Shown piece after piece: positions 24,735-33,841 of a DNA stretch of 37,631 nt (the first letter of the stretch is position 1; each line of letters opens with the position of its first letter). Origin of the DNA: Halococcus salifodinae DSM 8989 (lineage in GTDB: Archaea; Halobacteriota; Halobacteria; Halobacteriales; Halococcaceae); NCBI RefSeq assembly GCF_000336935.1, contig NZ_AOME01000013.1, positions 1 to 37,631 of the forward strand. Reading direction: 5' to 3'. The notes below the pieces were generated by a model. It had not been told where the DNA came from and did no database searches. It saw only the letters and a list, made by a program, of their open reading frames with translations. The position numbers and the translations under genes were made by a program.

Positions 24735-25490
24735 TCACGCCGCCGCGGACTGGAGCCACGGCAACTGTCGGGCACCGAGCCACCGGATCAGCGTCGAGGA
24801 GGCGTACCCCAGTAGGCCGACCGCGACCATCCCGACGACGACGTTCGGGTACTCACCGGCGGTGAAGGCGTTCCAGATGAAGTAGCCGAGACCGGTGCTC
24901 GACAGCAGTTCCGCGGCAACCAGGCTGACCCACGCCAACCCCATCGCGTTGACGAGTCCCGTGTAGATCGAGGGGAGCGCACCGGGCAAAACGACGTGAC
25001 GCAGGGTCTGTGACGAGGAGGCCCCGAGCGAGCTGGCCGCCTGTGAGAACTCCTCCTCGACGCCCTGAACCCCTTCGATCGTGTTGAGGAGGATCGGGAA
25101 GAAGGCGGCGAGGAAGATGATAAAGCGGACGATGTTCGCGGGGTTGATCAGGATGATCGTCAGCGCCGGGAACCACGCGATCGGCGGGATCGGGCGGAGC
25201 ACTTCGAGCGACGGAAAGACGAGGTCCTCGACGACCGCGCTTCGCCCGATCAACAGCCCCAGCGGGATTGCGACCACCGCGGCGATCACGAAGGAGAGAT
25301 ACACTCGAAACGTGCTCAACAGGACCTCCTCCCAGAACGACGCTCCGGTCGCCGCGTCGACGAACGCCACCACTACCTCCGGTGGCGTGGGAAGACTCGG
25401 TACTGCGCCGACGATCATGGTCGCGACGATCCAGACCGCGAGCAGCGCCAGCAGCGACACCGACTGCTCGGCGCGCCGGACGTACTCCAT
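24735..25490 (-). CDS. ABC transporter permease B (nitrate/sulfonate/taurine class)
   Basis: Permease of 251 residues with six membrane helices and the binding-protein-dependent transport signature. The EAA-like coupling loop is ASSLGASSSQTLRHVVLPGALPSI near 147-170 (in part). It is the last gene of a four-gene operon; its ATG overlaps the ATPase TGA by one base. It shares the WFPALTIILINP and FFPILLNTIEG blocks with the first permease but is shorter and clearly different, so the importer may use a heterodimeric channel. Confidence 0.92.
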   Translation of the reverse strand: MEYVRRAEQSVSLLALLAVWIVATMIVGAVPSLPTPPEVVVAFVDAATGASFWEEVLLSTFRVYLSFVIAAVVAIPLGLLIGRSAVVEDLVFPSLEVLRPIPPIAWFPALTIILINPANIVRFIIFLAAFFPILLNTIEGVQGVEEEFSQAASSLGASSSQTLRHVVLPGALPSIYTGLVNAMGLAWVSLVAAELLSSTGLGYFIWNAFTAGEYPNVVVGMVAVGLLGYASSTLIRWLGARQLPWLQSAAA

Positions 25491-26389
25491 CAGGCCCGTC
25501 CCTCCGCTTGCTCCATCGCGCGTTCGGCCTCGTCGTGGATGCTCTCGCTGGCGCGGCGCTGGAGTTCGTTGAAACGGTCGGTGGTGACCATGTCGGTGTC
25601 ACGCGGCCGATCGAGATCCACGTCGATGACGTCCTTCACTTGCCCTGGGCGGGCGGTCATCACGACCACCCGATCCGCGAGCAGAATTGCCTCCTCCACG
25701 TCGTGGGTGATGAAGAGCACGGTTCTATCGTCGTCCTCCCAGACGTCGAGCAGCTTCTCCTGCATCAGCTCCTTGGTCATCGCGTCGAGCCCGCTGAACG
25801 GTTCGTCCATCAGCATGATGTCGGGGTCGTTCGCGAGCAGTCTGGCGAGCTCGGCGCGCTGTTGCATCCCGCCGGAGAGCTCGTGTGGATAGGAATCCTC
25901 GAACCCCTCCAACCCCATCTGATCGAACAGCCTGTCGATCCGGCTCTGGTCGACCGCGTCGCGCATCTGGGGACCGAACCGGACGTTCTCGGTGATCGTC
26001 TTCCAGGGGAACAGTCGGTTCTCTTGGAAGACCACTCCCCGGGTGGGGTCGGGCCCGTCGACGGAATCTCCGTTGACCAGCACCTCGCCCTCGGTGGGGT
26101 CGAGATAGCCCGCGATACACTCCATCACGGTGGATTTCCCGCAGCCCGAGGGGCCGAGCACGGTCACGAACTCCTCGGCCTCGATATGGAGATCCATCGA
26201 GTCGACGGCCGTCAACTCGCCGCTGTCGGTGCCGTACACCTTGGTCATGTCTTTGATATTGACGGTGCCGGTCCCGCTCGACTCCGTCCACGACCGGAAC
26301 TCCTTGTCGGTCGCGTCGGCATCGTTGGTCGCGTCGGTGTGTTGTTCGTCCGTGGCGGTACGAGCGTTGGTGGGGTCACGTTCACTCAT
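25490..26389 (-). CDS. ABC transporter ATP-binding protein (nitrate/sulfonate/taurine class)
   Basis: ATPase of 299 residues. An acidic, disordered N-terminal extension of about 40 residues precedes the fold; Walker A is GPSGCGKST at 79-87, the Q-loop is VVFQENRLFPW, the signature is LSGGMQQRAELARLL, Walker B is IMLMDEPFSGLD, and the switch His is in FITHDVEEA. These match the SsuB/TauB/NrtD group. The ATG at 26389 shares ATGA with the stop of the upstream permease. A longer frame that continues upstream overlaps that permease and is rejected. Confidence 0.93.
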   Translation of the reverse strand: MSERDPTNARTATDEQHTDATNDADATDKEFRSWTESSGTGTVNIKDMTKVYGTDSGELTAVDSMDLHIEAEEFVTVLGPSGCGKSTVMECIAGYLDPTEGEVLVNGDSVDGPDPTRGVVFQENRLFPWKTITENVRFGPQMRDAVDQSRIDRLFDQMGLEGFEDSYPHELSGGMQQRAELARLLANDPDIMLMDEPFSGLDAMTKELMQEKLLDVWEDDDRTVLFITHDVEEAILLADRVVVMTARPGQVKDVIDVDLDRPRDTDMVTTDRFNELQRRASESIHDEAERAMEQAEGRA

Positions 26390-27246
26390 GATCGTTCCTC
26401 CGTCGTGGACCACGACATCAGCCAGTGGCCGAGACGCTCGACCAGCAGCGACGACGCATAGCCGAGCGCGCCGACGGCGAGCATGCCGATGACGACGATC
26501 TGGTTCTGCAACAATCGCGATCCTTGCATGATGATGTAACCGAGTCCGGGACCACCGGTGAGCAGCTCCGCGGCGACGACCGTGATCCAGCCCAACCCGA
26601 CACCGAGCGAGAGCCCGGTGATGATCGACGGCAGCGTCGCCGGCAGCACCACGTGGCGGAAAACATCTCCCGAGGATGCACCGAGGCTCTCCGCCGCCCG
26701 GCGGTACTCGGTCTCGATGTTCCGTGCGCCCTCGATGGTGTTCGTGAATATCGGGAAGAACGCCCCGACGAACACGACGAACAGCGCGGGCAGCGGCACC
26801 GAAACCGATCCCAGCGCGAGCGTCGGGAAGACGATGATGGCGATCGGGAGCCACGCGATCGGCGGGATCGGCCGAAACGCCTCGAGTGCGGGGTACAGCA
26901 GGTTTTCCCACCGCTGGCTCGTGCCCACGACCAGCCCGACCGGGATCGCGAACACGGCCGCGAACCCGACGCCGATCGCTACCCGTGCCGCCGAGTAGAC
27001 GGCGTGGAGATAGATGGTGTCGCCACCCTCGGTCAGGGGTTGGCCGGCGAGCGCACCGGCGAACTCCACGAGGGTCGTCACGGGGCTGGCGAAGTGATCG
27101 AAGTTGAGCACACCGAACCGGTAGCACAGCCACCAGACCGCGACGAACCCCACGAGCGAGAGGAGCTTCCGGAACCCCCTTGTCGGCGATGGAAGGCTCT
27201 CCGCGAACCGGTCGCCGATCCGTTCGGTCATCGACTGCGTACTCAT
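26386..27246 (-). CDS. ABC transporter permease A (nitrate/sulfonate/taurine class)
   Basis: Permease of 286 residues with six helices; the EAA-like loop is AESLGASSGDVFRHVVLPATLPSI near 180-203 (in part), followed by ITGLSLGVGLGWITVVAAELL. The N-terminal tail of about 25 residues carries basic residues before helix 1. The ATG at 27246 overlaps the substrate-binding protein stop by 4 nt (ATGA). It is first of two unlike permeases in the operon. Confidence 0.93.
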   Translation of the reverse strand: MSTQSMTERIGDRFAESLPSPTRGFRKLLSLVGFVAVWWLCYRFGVLNFDHFASPVTTLVEFAGALAGQPLTEGGDTIYLHAVYSAARVAIGVGFAAVFAIPVGLVVGTSQRWENLLYPALEAFRPIPPIAWLPIAIIVFPTLALGSVSVPLPALFVVFVGAFFPIFTNTIEGARNIETEYRRAAESLGASSGDVFRHVVLPATLPSIITGLSLGVGLGWITVVAAELLTGGPGLGYIIMQGSRLLQNQIVVIGMLAVGALGYASSLLVERLGHWLMSWSTTEERS

Positions 27247-28412
27247 CGTGACCCTCCGGACGCGTTGCCGATCGCCGAGCCGTTCGTCGCGGTGGAGCTG
27301 TTGCCGGCCGATCGCGGCGCCCACTCCACCGCGTCGTCGAGTTCGGCTGCTGCCTCGTTGAGTAGCTCCGGCTTGTACCGATCGTCGGACGGCGGCGCTT
27401 CGAGCGCCCCCTGGCGGGTGAGAAAGGCCGGTGCGGTCTCCTTCATCAACCGACCCGGCTCCTCCGTTTGCTCGTAGTCGGTCGCGTACCGCAGCCGTTG
27501 GACGTCCTCGCCGATCGGTGGGTCCTTGTAGACGCCCCAACGAAGCGTCGGTCGGTTGAAATATCGGAGGTCTTGTTCTTGGGCAACCAGGTCGAGGGTC
27601 CGCTCGTGGTCGGTGGCGAGCACCCGGGTCGCTTCGAGCTCGGCCTTCAGGATCCCTTTCGCCGCCTCTCGGTGGTTCTCGATCAGGTCGTCGGTCATCG
27701 GGATCCCGCCGGCGTCGATCACGTTGTACTCCGCACCGGTCGAGACGTATCGGGTGAGATTGTCCTGGAAGACCGATTTCGCGATCGAGGGTTCCCAGCC
27801 GACTCCCGCGGCGATTCGGCCCTCTCGGAGATTGGCGAGAATGGTCGAGATACCGGTATCCTCAACGGTCACATCGATACTTTCCTCCTCGAGCACCCGG
27901 AGAAGATACCGGTGAGAACACGCCCCGACCGTGACGCCGACCGTCTCACCGTCGATGTCGGTGGTCCGTTCGATATCGGAGCCCTTCGGGACGACCAGAA
28001 GGTTACACTGCTGGCCCCGTGACCAGTTCGCGAGCCCGACGAGGCTAGCCGGGGTTTCGTTCTGGGCGATGGTCGTCAGCGCCGGCATGTCGCCCATCCA
28101 GCCCGCCTGGTTCTTGCCGACGCTGATTCGGTTGCCGATGACCGCCCCCTGAAGCGCCGACTGCCAGTTCAGTGAGTATCCTTCGGGGAGGTACTTCTGT
28201 GGGATGTCGCTGTGTTTCATGACGAGCGCCTCCCATGCGTGGGCGGAGAACGGCTGGTAACCCATCGTCAGTGTCTGCCCGGTGCCGGACGCGGCACCGA
28301 GACACCCGGTTAACGCGCCGGTTCCCGCAATGGCCGACGCTTGGAGGAATCGTCGGCGCGACGAACTTGTCGTCTCGTCTTTCGATAATGGATTATCGTT
28401 CACTTTTGTCAC
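27243..28412 (-). CDS. Tat lipoprotein substrate-binding protein of the ABC importer
   Basis: Solute-binding protein of about 389 residues. The signal SSSRRRFLQASAIAGTGALTGC combines a twin-arginine motif with a lipobox Cys (GALTGC), the usual haloarchaeal way to anchor binding proteins (sequence quoted in part). The fold resembles the NrtA/SsuA/THI5-like group: GYQPFSAHAW, GAVIGNRISVGKNQAGWMGDMPAL, ATDHERTLDLVAQEQDL. The ligand cannot be assigned; nitrate, sulfonates, taurine or thiamine precursors are candidates. GTG 28412 is used, with GTG 28403 as an equally good start; longer in-frame starts add a non-signal-like basic segment. Confidence 0.86.
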   Translation of the reverse strand: MTKVNDNPLSKDETTSSSRRRFLQASAIAGTGALTGCLGAASGTGQTLTMGYQPFSAHAWEALVMKHSDIPQKYLPEGYSLNWQSALQGAVIGNRISVGKNQAGWMGDMPALTTIAQNETPASLVGLANWSRGQQCNLLVVPKGSDIERTTDIDGETVGVTVGACSHRYLLRVLEEESIDVTVEDTGISTILANLREGRIAAGVGWEPSIAKSVFQDNLTRYVSTGAEYNVIDAGGIPMTDDLIENHREAAKGILKAELEATRVLATDHERTLDLVAQEQDLRYFNRPTLRWGVYKDPPIGEDVQRLRYATDYEQTEEPGRLMKETAPAFLTRQGALEAPPSDDRYKPELLNEAAAELDDAVEWAPRSAGNSSTATNGSAIGNASGGSR

Positions 28413-28644
28413 CGTTCGACCATCGGTTGGTTGGCGCACGCTCCGATACGAACCGCGACCGACGTTCACGCGAGACCGTAAAATCGACGACGCGGCCAGT
28501 CTCGCTCGCATCGAGTGCAAGATGTCGGTAGTACGTAGTGTGGCTGTTTCGGGCCTAACCCTGTCGCCTGCGAATGAAAGTCTCCTCAGCTCGTTCCCGC
28601 AGCTCACCGGTCTCGCGGCGAGATTGGCGACGTTCGTCCCGCAG
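28413..28644. other. Intergenic region with the ABC operon promoter
   Basis: It holds no convincing gene. On the minus strand it should contain the promoter of the ABC importer operon, but no strong TATA box is evident. An inverted pair CTCG/CGAG around CTCGCAT lies near 28500-28515. Short frames crossing it are not supported. Confidence 0.4.
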
Positions 28645-29427
28645 TCAGTCGGTCGTACTCGACCGGATCGTCCGCTCGGCCGCGTCGAGCGCCGCCTCGC
28701 GATCGAACTCCTCGACGACGGTTTCGAGCTCCTCTCGTGAGTCGTCGCGCAGCTCGCGGGCGTACTCCGCGATCAGTGGGAGTGCACGCACGAGGTTGTC
28801 GACGATCGGGACGTCCGCGACCTGAGGCGAGCGCGAGAGCGGGTTGAGATCGATCACGATCTCGGTTTTGCCCATCGCGTCGAGCGCTGCCGCCCGGTCG
28901 CCGTCCTCCAGCGGAACGAGCACGACGTCGGCGGCGTGGATACCGTCGGCGTCGACCGTCGCGCGAGCGTGATCTAGCCCTGGAATCTGCGCGTCGGCCG
29001 CGAGCCCCAGCACCTCGCTCGCACCGTGCTCGCGGAGGTGCTCGGCGATCGCTGCCATCCGTTCCTCGGTGCGATTGAAGAGGTTCACCTCGATGTCTGC
29101 GTCCGTCGCTTGTGCGAGGTCGACCACCGCATCGGGACACAGCGCCGCGACGTTGCCGTTCACGGAGATCACGGGGTGGTCGGCGAGCAGGAACTGCGCG
29201 GCGGCGGCGCGGGCGGCCGCGTCGGCACTTTCGATGGTGCGCTCGCCGAGTAGGTAGTCGTACGCCTCGCCGCGCCCCTGAGCGATGAGTCCCTGACGCG
29301 ACGTGATGCCTTTCTCGACACCGTCCTCGATCCGATGACGCGCAAGCAGCGACTCGTGGCGGGGGTGTGACTCCGGGATCGCCGTCTCGTCGTCCGGATC
29401 GACGGGAATCTGCGGCTCCTCGCTCAT
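28645..29427 (-). CDS. 4-phosphopantoate--beta-alanine ligase
   Basis: Archaeal phosphopantothenate synthetase (DUF137 family), 260 residues. It joins 4-phosphopantoate and beta-alanine using ATP, the archaeal replacement for bacterial PanC. Family blocks: IPESHPRHESLLARHRIEDGV at about 17-37 (in part), TSRQGLIAQGRGEAYDYLLGE, VISVNGNVAALCP, EVNLFNRTEERM and VIDLNPLSRSPQVADVPIVDN. Pantoate kinase lies 58 nt upstream on the same strand and supplies its substrate. Confidence 0.93.
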   Translation of the reverse strand: MSEEPQIPVDPDDETAIPESHPRHESLLARHRIEDGVEKGITSRQGLIAQGRGEAYDYLLGERTIESADAAARAAAAQFLLADHPVISVNGNVAALCPDAVVDLAQATDADIEVNLFNRTEERMAAIAEHLREHGASEVLGLAADAQIPGLDHARATVDADGIHAADVVLVPLEDGDRAAALDAMGKTEIVIDLNPLSRSPQVADVPIVDNLVRALPLIAEYARELRDDSREELETVVEEFDREAALDAAERTIRSSTTD

Positions 29428-29485
29428 ACGACCGTTCGGCCGGTGAGCGACAAAAACACCCCGTGTTGGCGGCAGCCGGAAACAG

Positions 29486-30376
29486 TCATCGAGAGTCGAT
29501 CCCGACGATCCCCGCACCCGGAGGGTGGATCGTACAGGTCGCAGGCTCGTAGCCCGCGTCGGTGAGGCCGGTGTCGAGCGCGAACACCGTTTCACCGAGC
29601 ATTGCCATCGACGCCGCGCCGCCCGCGGCCTCGACGGCCCCGATGGCGGTCTCGACCCGCTCGGTCAGCAGCTCGGCCTCGCGAGCGAACGCTGCCGAGC
29701 ACGACACCATCCGTTGGAGTGTCGGTCCTTCGCGGAGCGTGGCGAGTGCGCGCTCGCCGGCCGCCGAGAGCCCGTCGGTGTCGCCGCCGAGGATCGCCTC
29801 GGTCGAACGCCCATCGAACGAGACGAACTCGACCCGCCTGTCAGCCCGAACCGGAATCCCGTCGAGAGCGCCGTGCGGCGGCGCGCCCGGCTCCATCCGG
29901 ATCGGCACGCCACCACGCGCCTGTGCCACCACATCGCCGAGTCCTGTTCCGGCGGTGACCTCCGCGGCGTGAGCCACGCCGACCAGCTCGTTCTCGGTAC
30001 GTTCGAGGTCGAAGCAGGCGTTCGCCGCGAGCGCCGCGCCGAGCGCCGCGCCGCCCGAGACGCCGAAGCCAGCGCTCACCGGCAACGGCGTCTCGACGGC
30101 AACGTGAGCGTCGACTCCGAGCGTGTCGAGCGTGCGCGTCACGGCGTCCATCTCGGCGGGTTCGCCACCGAGGGTGATGGTCGTCGCGGCCGTTTCGTTC
30201 GCTGGCGTGAGCGTAACCATCACGCCGTCGGCGAGCGCGAGCCCCGTTCCCCGCGACCCCGCCTTGCGGGGATCGTCGTGAGGATGAACGCTGAAGAATC
30301 CCGTGATATGACCGGGAACGAACGCCCGCGTCGGGGTCGCCGTCCGCTCACTTCGCTCCCCGTCCGACGTCGACAT
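29486..30376 (-). CDS. Pantoate kinase
   Basis: GHMP-superfamily kinase of 296 residues phosphorylating pantoate in archaeal CoA synthesis. The start motif AFVPGHITGFF, the ATP-binding PVSAGFGVSGGAALGAALA near 101-119, and GTGLGDVVAQARGG near 146-159 fit the family. ATG 30376 is chosen because a GATTTATCC box lies about 22-30 nt upstream; the earlier in-frame ATG at 30463 overlaps that box. It is first gene of a two-gene CoA operon and divergent from the FNT gene. Confidence 0.92.
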   Translation of the reverse strand: MSTSDGERSERTATPTRAFVPGHITGFFSVHPHDDPRKAGSRGTGLALADGVMVTLTPANETAATTITLGGEPAEMDAVTRTLDTLGVDAHVAVETPLPVSAGFGVSGGAALGAALAANACFDLERTENELVGVAHAAEVTAGTGLGDVVAQARGGVPIRMEPGAPPHGALDGIPVRADRRVEFVSFDGRSTEAILGGDTDGLSAAGERALATLREGPTLQRMVSCSAAFAREAELLTERVETAIGAVEAAGGAASMAMLGETVFALDTGLTDAGYEPATCTIHPPGAGIVGIDSR

Positions 30377-30604
30377 ACGAGGGAATCGGCCGTCGGCCGG
30401 GATAAATCCGCGCGTTCGGCGATCGGTCGATCCCCTGTTCGTGGCGGGCTCGTGATCGCACAAGACTTGGCCGCGAACGCCGGGAAAAGCGCTTTGTGCG
30501 AGTCACCGCTACGGGACAAACGACGACGTAAGGTGGGGATCGGTCGTCGGTTTCACGAATCAAAACGGATCGCTACCGATCGTGACCTCGCTACACCCCC
30601 GAAA

Positions 30605-30610
30605 ACATAT
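30605..30610 (+). promoter_or_regulatory. TATA-like box for the FNT gene
   Basis: ACATAT ends 28 nt before the ATG at 30638, supporting that start. The divergent interval 30377-30637 otherwise holds no gene; a possible imperfect operator (GGATCGCTACCGATC) lies near 30568-30582. Confidence 0.45.
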
Positions 30611-30637
30611 GAGCGATCCCCACCAGCAGCGATACCG

Positions 30638-31585
30638 ATGAACGACGACAACGACGCGGGCGGGGCGATCGCCGAGTCGACCGATCACGCCGCCTCGGGT
30701 GCGCCCGACGCCGGCTGGGCGATCGGCGACCGTTTCTCCTCGGAGGAGATCTTCCAACGGGTGCTCGCCACCGCCGACGAGGAGGTCGCCACCGGCACCC
30801 GCGAACTGTTCTTCAGCGGCCTCGCCGCGGGCTTTGCCATCGTCATCACGTTCGTCGGTCACGCGGCGGTGAGCGCGTACTTCCCCGAGAGTACGCTGCT
30901 TGGCTCCCTTTTGTATCCGATCGGCTTCATCTACATTATCCTCGGGCGCTACCAGCTCTACACCGAGAACACGCTACCGCCCGTGGCGCTGGTGCTGGCT
31001 CGCCTCGCCAGCCTGCCGATGATGGTGCGCGTCTGGGTCGTCGTGCTGCTCGGCAACGTCCTCGGAGCCGCTCTCGGCGTGTTCGTCCTCGCCAACAGTC
31101 ACGTGCTCTCGACCGCGGCAATGCAAGCAGGTGCTGATTTCACCCGGACGGGACTCGAAACCGCCTGGTGGGACGTGTTCTTCAAGGCACTGTTCGCGGG
31201 CTGGCTCGTTGCCGGCGTGGTGTGGCTCGGTCACGCCGTCCAGGACTCGGTCACGCGCCTGTTCCTCATCTACATCGTGTTCTACACGATCGCCGCGGCG
31301 GAGCTCTATCACGTCGTCACCACTGCGGCGGACGCGCTCTTTTTCGTGTTCATCGGAGAAGCCGGACTCCTCACCGTCGGCTACGCGTTCTGGCTTCCGG
31401 TGTTGCTTGGCAACACTGTCGGCGGCGTCTTCCTGGTGGCGCTCGTGAACTACGGGCAGACCGAACGCCAGCGCTTCCCCGAAGTCCGTGGACTCTCGCT
31501 GCGCGAGTGGCTCGTCGGCTGGGAGGGTGGTCGCGAGCGTGAGCCGGTGAACATCAAGGAGGCCGGCCCAAGAGACGACGATTGA
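30638..31585 (+). CDS. Formate/nitrite transporter (FNT) family protein
   Basis: Membrane channel of 315 residues. An acidic N-terminus of about 45 residues precedes six helices in the FNT order, with ELFFSGLAAGFAIVITFV (helix 1), LYPIGFIYIILGRYQLYTENTL (in part; the FNT selectivity-loop region) and FAGWLVAGVVWLGHAV. FNT proteins form pentamers moving small monovalent anions such as formate, nitrite or hydrosulfide; the substrate here is not known. The long open frame upstream is antisense to the pantoate kinase gene and is excluded by the TATA position. It converges with the PiT gene (76-nt gap). Confidence 0.9.
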   Translation: MNDDNDAGGAIAESTDHAASGAPDAGWAIGDRFSSEEIFQRVLATADEEVATGTRELFFSGLAAGFAIVITFVGHAAVSAYFPESTLLGSLLYPIGFIYIILGRYQLYTENTLPPVALVLARLASLPMMVRVWVVVLLGNVLGAALGVFVLANSHVLSTAAMQAGADFTRTGLETAWWDVFFKALFAGWLVAGVVWLGHAVQDSVTRLFLIYIVFYTIAAAELYHVVTTAADALFFVFIGEAGLLTVGYAFWLPVLLGNTVGGVFLVALVNYGQTERQRFPEVRGLSLREWLVGWEGGREREPVNIKEAGPRDDD

Positions 31586-31661
31586 CCGAGACCGCCGCTC
31601 CGCCGGGAACGCCGACGCGCTCCGCGAGGCAGCGTGCGGACGGTCCGTCAGGACGAACCGT

Positions 31662-32852
31662 TCACAGCAGTTCGATCGCGGTGATCACGGCGTAGCCCGC
31701 CCCCAGCGCCAGCACGAGCGAACCGATCCACGCGAGCACGGTGTAGCCCATTTTCCGCGCGCTGACGCCGCCCCCACCGGCCGCAAAGCCGCTACCGATC
31801 ACCGCGCTCACGATGATCTCGTTGAACGACACCGGGATCCCGAAGACGACCGCCGTCTGGGCGATCGCGAAGGAGGGGATGAGCGCCGCGATGGATCGCC
31901 GCGGCCCGAGCGAGGAGTAGTCCTGCGCGATCGCCTTGATCATCCGGGGCGCGCCCATCCACGATCCGGCGAGCAGGCCGATCCCGCCGAACACCAGCAG
32001 CGCGAGCAACGACACCGAAAACGGCAGGGTCGTTCCCTGAAACGCGGCGAGCAGCGGGCCGACCGCGAGCCCGACCTGGCTCCCGCCAGCCGAGAACGCC
32101 ACGAGGCCGCCGAGCGCCAGCAGGAAGTGGCGTTCGGCGCTGTCGACGCCCGAGCTGAGGTCCCAGACGAGCGCGCCTGCGACGAGACCGGCGACGGCGA
32201 CCGACACGAGTCCCGTCCCGATCGTCGTCGATAGCGGGAGATCCGTCGCCACCGCGGCGGCGATCGACGCCCCGCCGGAGTCCGAGCCGAGAAGCGTGAA
32301 GGGGACGTTCGCCACGATGAGACCGACGATCCCGCCGAGGACCGGGACGGTGTAGCGCTCGGGGATCGCCTCGTGGCGGAGCGTCCGCGCGGTGACGTAT
32401 GCGATACCGCCACCGACGAACGGCGTGAGCAGCCACAGCGTGCCGATCTCGACGTACTTCGGCCAGACGGGGCTGCCACCGAGCCCGAGCCCGACGCCGA
32501 CGACCGCTCCCGTCACGGTGAACGCGGTGGCGATCGGATAGCCGGTGAAGATGCCGACCGCGACGAGCGCCGCCGCGAGCAGGAGGAGTACCGTCGACGC
32601 CGTCGGCGAGAGCGAGATCCCGCCGACCAGTCCTGTGCCGACCGCGTCCGCGACGTTCGCGCCCTGGAGCACCGCACCGAGGAAGCCGAGAATGCCGACG
32701 AGAAAGCCCGCGCGCATCACCGAGATGGCGCGTGCGCCCACGGCGGGCGCGAAGGGTGTCGATCCCGACGATCCCGCGCCGATGGTCCACGCCATGAACA
32801 GGCTGGCGACGGTCGCGACGACGAGGACGGCTGCCGTTCCGGCCGCGACCAT
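31662..32852 (-). CDS. PiT-family inorganic phosphate transporter
   Basis: Low-affinity phosphate transporter (PHO4 family), 396 residues and about ten helices. The two duplicated signature regions are visible: GSSGSTPFAPAVGARAISV near 27-45, with LQGANVADAVGTG, and later SFNEIIVSAVIGSGFAAGG near 344-362. A haloarchaeal-type NANDxAN equivalent is modified as GARAIS. No phoU-like gene is adjacent. The start ATG at 32852 gives the standard N-terminus. The promoter region contains end unit C about 180 nt further upstream. Confidence 0.91.
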   Translation of the reverse strand: MVAAGTAAVLVVATVASLFMAWTIGAGSSGSTPFAPAVGARAISVMRAGFLVGILGFLGAVLQGANVADAVGTGLVGGISLSPTASTVLLLLAAALVAVGIFTGYPIATAFTVTGAVVGVGLGLGGSPVWPKYVEIGTLWLLTPFVGGGIAYVTARTLRHEAIPERYTVPVLGGIVGLIVANVPFTLLGSDSGGASIAAAVATDLPLSTTIGTGLVSVAVAGLVAGALVWDLSSGVDSAERHFLLALGGLVAFSAGGSQVGLAVGPLLAAFQGTTLPFSVSLLALLVFGGIGLLAGSWMGAPRMIKAIAQDYSSLGPRRSIAALIPSFAIAQTAVVFGIPVSFNEIIVSAVIGSGFAAGGGGVSARKMGYTVLAWIGSLVLALGAGYAVITAIELL

Positions 32853-33029
32853 CCGTCAGACCGTCCTCCGGAAATCCGCTCTCGTCGTCGGCACGTCGCC
32901 CGCCCTGCCGTCAAACACATTGGTCATGGTGATGCATCGACACCGCTCTCGGTTAAACTGTTGTTCCCGGCGGTCGCGTGGCGAGCCGAAGTTCGCCGGA
33001 GCGACTGACGATGCTATAGCAATCAGCAT

Positions 33030-33106
33030 TGATTTCAGAACCTCCATATTACAGGTTGTTGTGTTGTTGAAGCCGATGTGCGAGATGTAGAGGGTGTATC
33101 CAGCAC
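33030..33106 (-). repeat. End unit C: hairpin plus degenerate core, left end of cassette 2
   Basis: Hairpin at 33078-33106: arm GTGCGAGATGT, 7-nt loop AGAGGGT, arm GTATCCAGCAC, with 9 of 11 pairs counting wobble. On the minus strand the loop reads ACCCTCT, like ATCCTCT of unit B, and the first spacer bases CGGCTTCAACA resemble unit B. Further on, AATATG...TTCTG...AAA (33050 to about 33033) aligns loosely with AATATG...TTCCG...AAA of unit D. The core is the weakest of the five. Confidence 0.5.
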
Positions 33107-33184
33107 CCGTTCCTGGAATGCGATTCATTCAGCTTCCGGCAAATCTGCCAACTGAGTGTCTGGTTGATGACTGCTAGCATAGAT

Positions 33185-33778
33185 CTATCGAGTGGCGATG
33201 AGGACACCGACCGACTCAGTAATAATTTCGATATCGGTGAGCGTGAAGCCTGCACCTGCGAGGAGATTGGCGACAGTTCCCATCGGTGGCAGTGTTTCGT
33301 AATCGTTTGGGGTCTGCGTCGGCCCGAAGCGCATTTTGTCGGCCACCACTATACAACGAGGATTCAACGCCACGAGACCGTCGATGGCCGTGCGTAATTC
33401 GTCCTCGCTCCCTTCATCGTAGGCCATATACAGGGCGTAGCTGGCGACGACGACATTCACAGATTCCTCAATGTTCGGTTCACGAAATGATCCGTGATCG
33501 AATGAGACATTCTCGATACTGCGTCTTTCAGCCTTCTCTCGGGCGTACTGGAGCCACTCGTCGTAGATGTCTCGCCCTAACACGTGGTCACACTTCGATG
33601 CAAGTTCGAGAGCGACGATACCTGTGCCCGTACCGATATCGACCACGGTATCATCGCGCCCGATTGGAGCGTGCGTGAGAAGAGAGGACAGACACCTCTG
33701 GTACACCTCATCTGCCTCGCTGTCCGCATCGTAGTCCATCGGGGTGTAGCCGTGATAGTCGCGTTCCGTGTTGGTCAT
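33185..33778 (-). CDS. Class I SAM-dependent methyltransferase (cassette 2 cargo)
   Basis: Protein of 197 residues with a Rossmann methyltransferase fold. Motif I is VVDIGTGTGIVALELA near 45-60, motif II acidic residue in LGRDIYDEWL, and NVSFDHGSFREPN and VVVASYALYMA follow. No target-recognition domain is visible, so the substrate is unknown. A CATATCC box about 20-27 nt upstream supports ATG 33778 over the longer in-frame start at 33850. AT-richer codons set it apart from the transporter upstream. It is the only gene between end units C and D. Confidence 0.85.
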   Translation of the reverse strand: MTNTERDYHGYTPMDYDADSEADEVYQRCLSSLLTHAPIGRDDTVVDIGTGTGIVALELASKCDHVLGRDIYDEWLQYAREKAERRSIENVSFDHGSFREPNIEESVNVVVASYALYMAYDEGSEDELRTAIDGLVALNPRCIVVADKMRFGPTQTPNDYETLPPMGTVANLLAGAGFTLTDIEIITESVGVLIATR

Positions 33779-33841
33779 CGGTACGGCGAATAGGATATGC
33801 TGCAGGATAAGGGTCTCAAGAATCATCGTTGACACATTCGG

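Noticed and set aside
26390-27133. N-terminal extension of the ABC ATPase
   Set aside because: Overlaps permease A out of frame; the ATGA overlap at 26386-26389 marks the true start.
29525-30637. N-terminal extension of the FNT protein
   Set aside because: Antisense to the pantoate kinase gene and across the divergent promoter; the FNT domain starts after 30638.
32856-33128. 90-codon minus-strand frame between the PiT and methyltransferase genes
   Set aside because: Overlaps the hairpin of end unit C and the PiT promoter region; composition is unlike host proteins.
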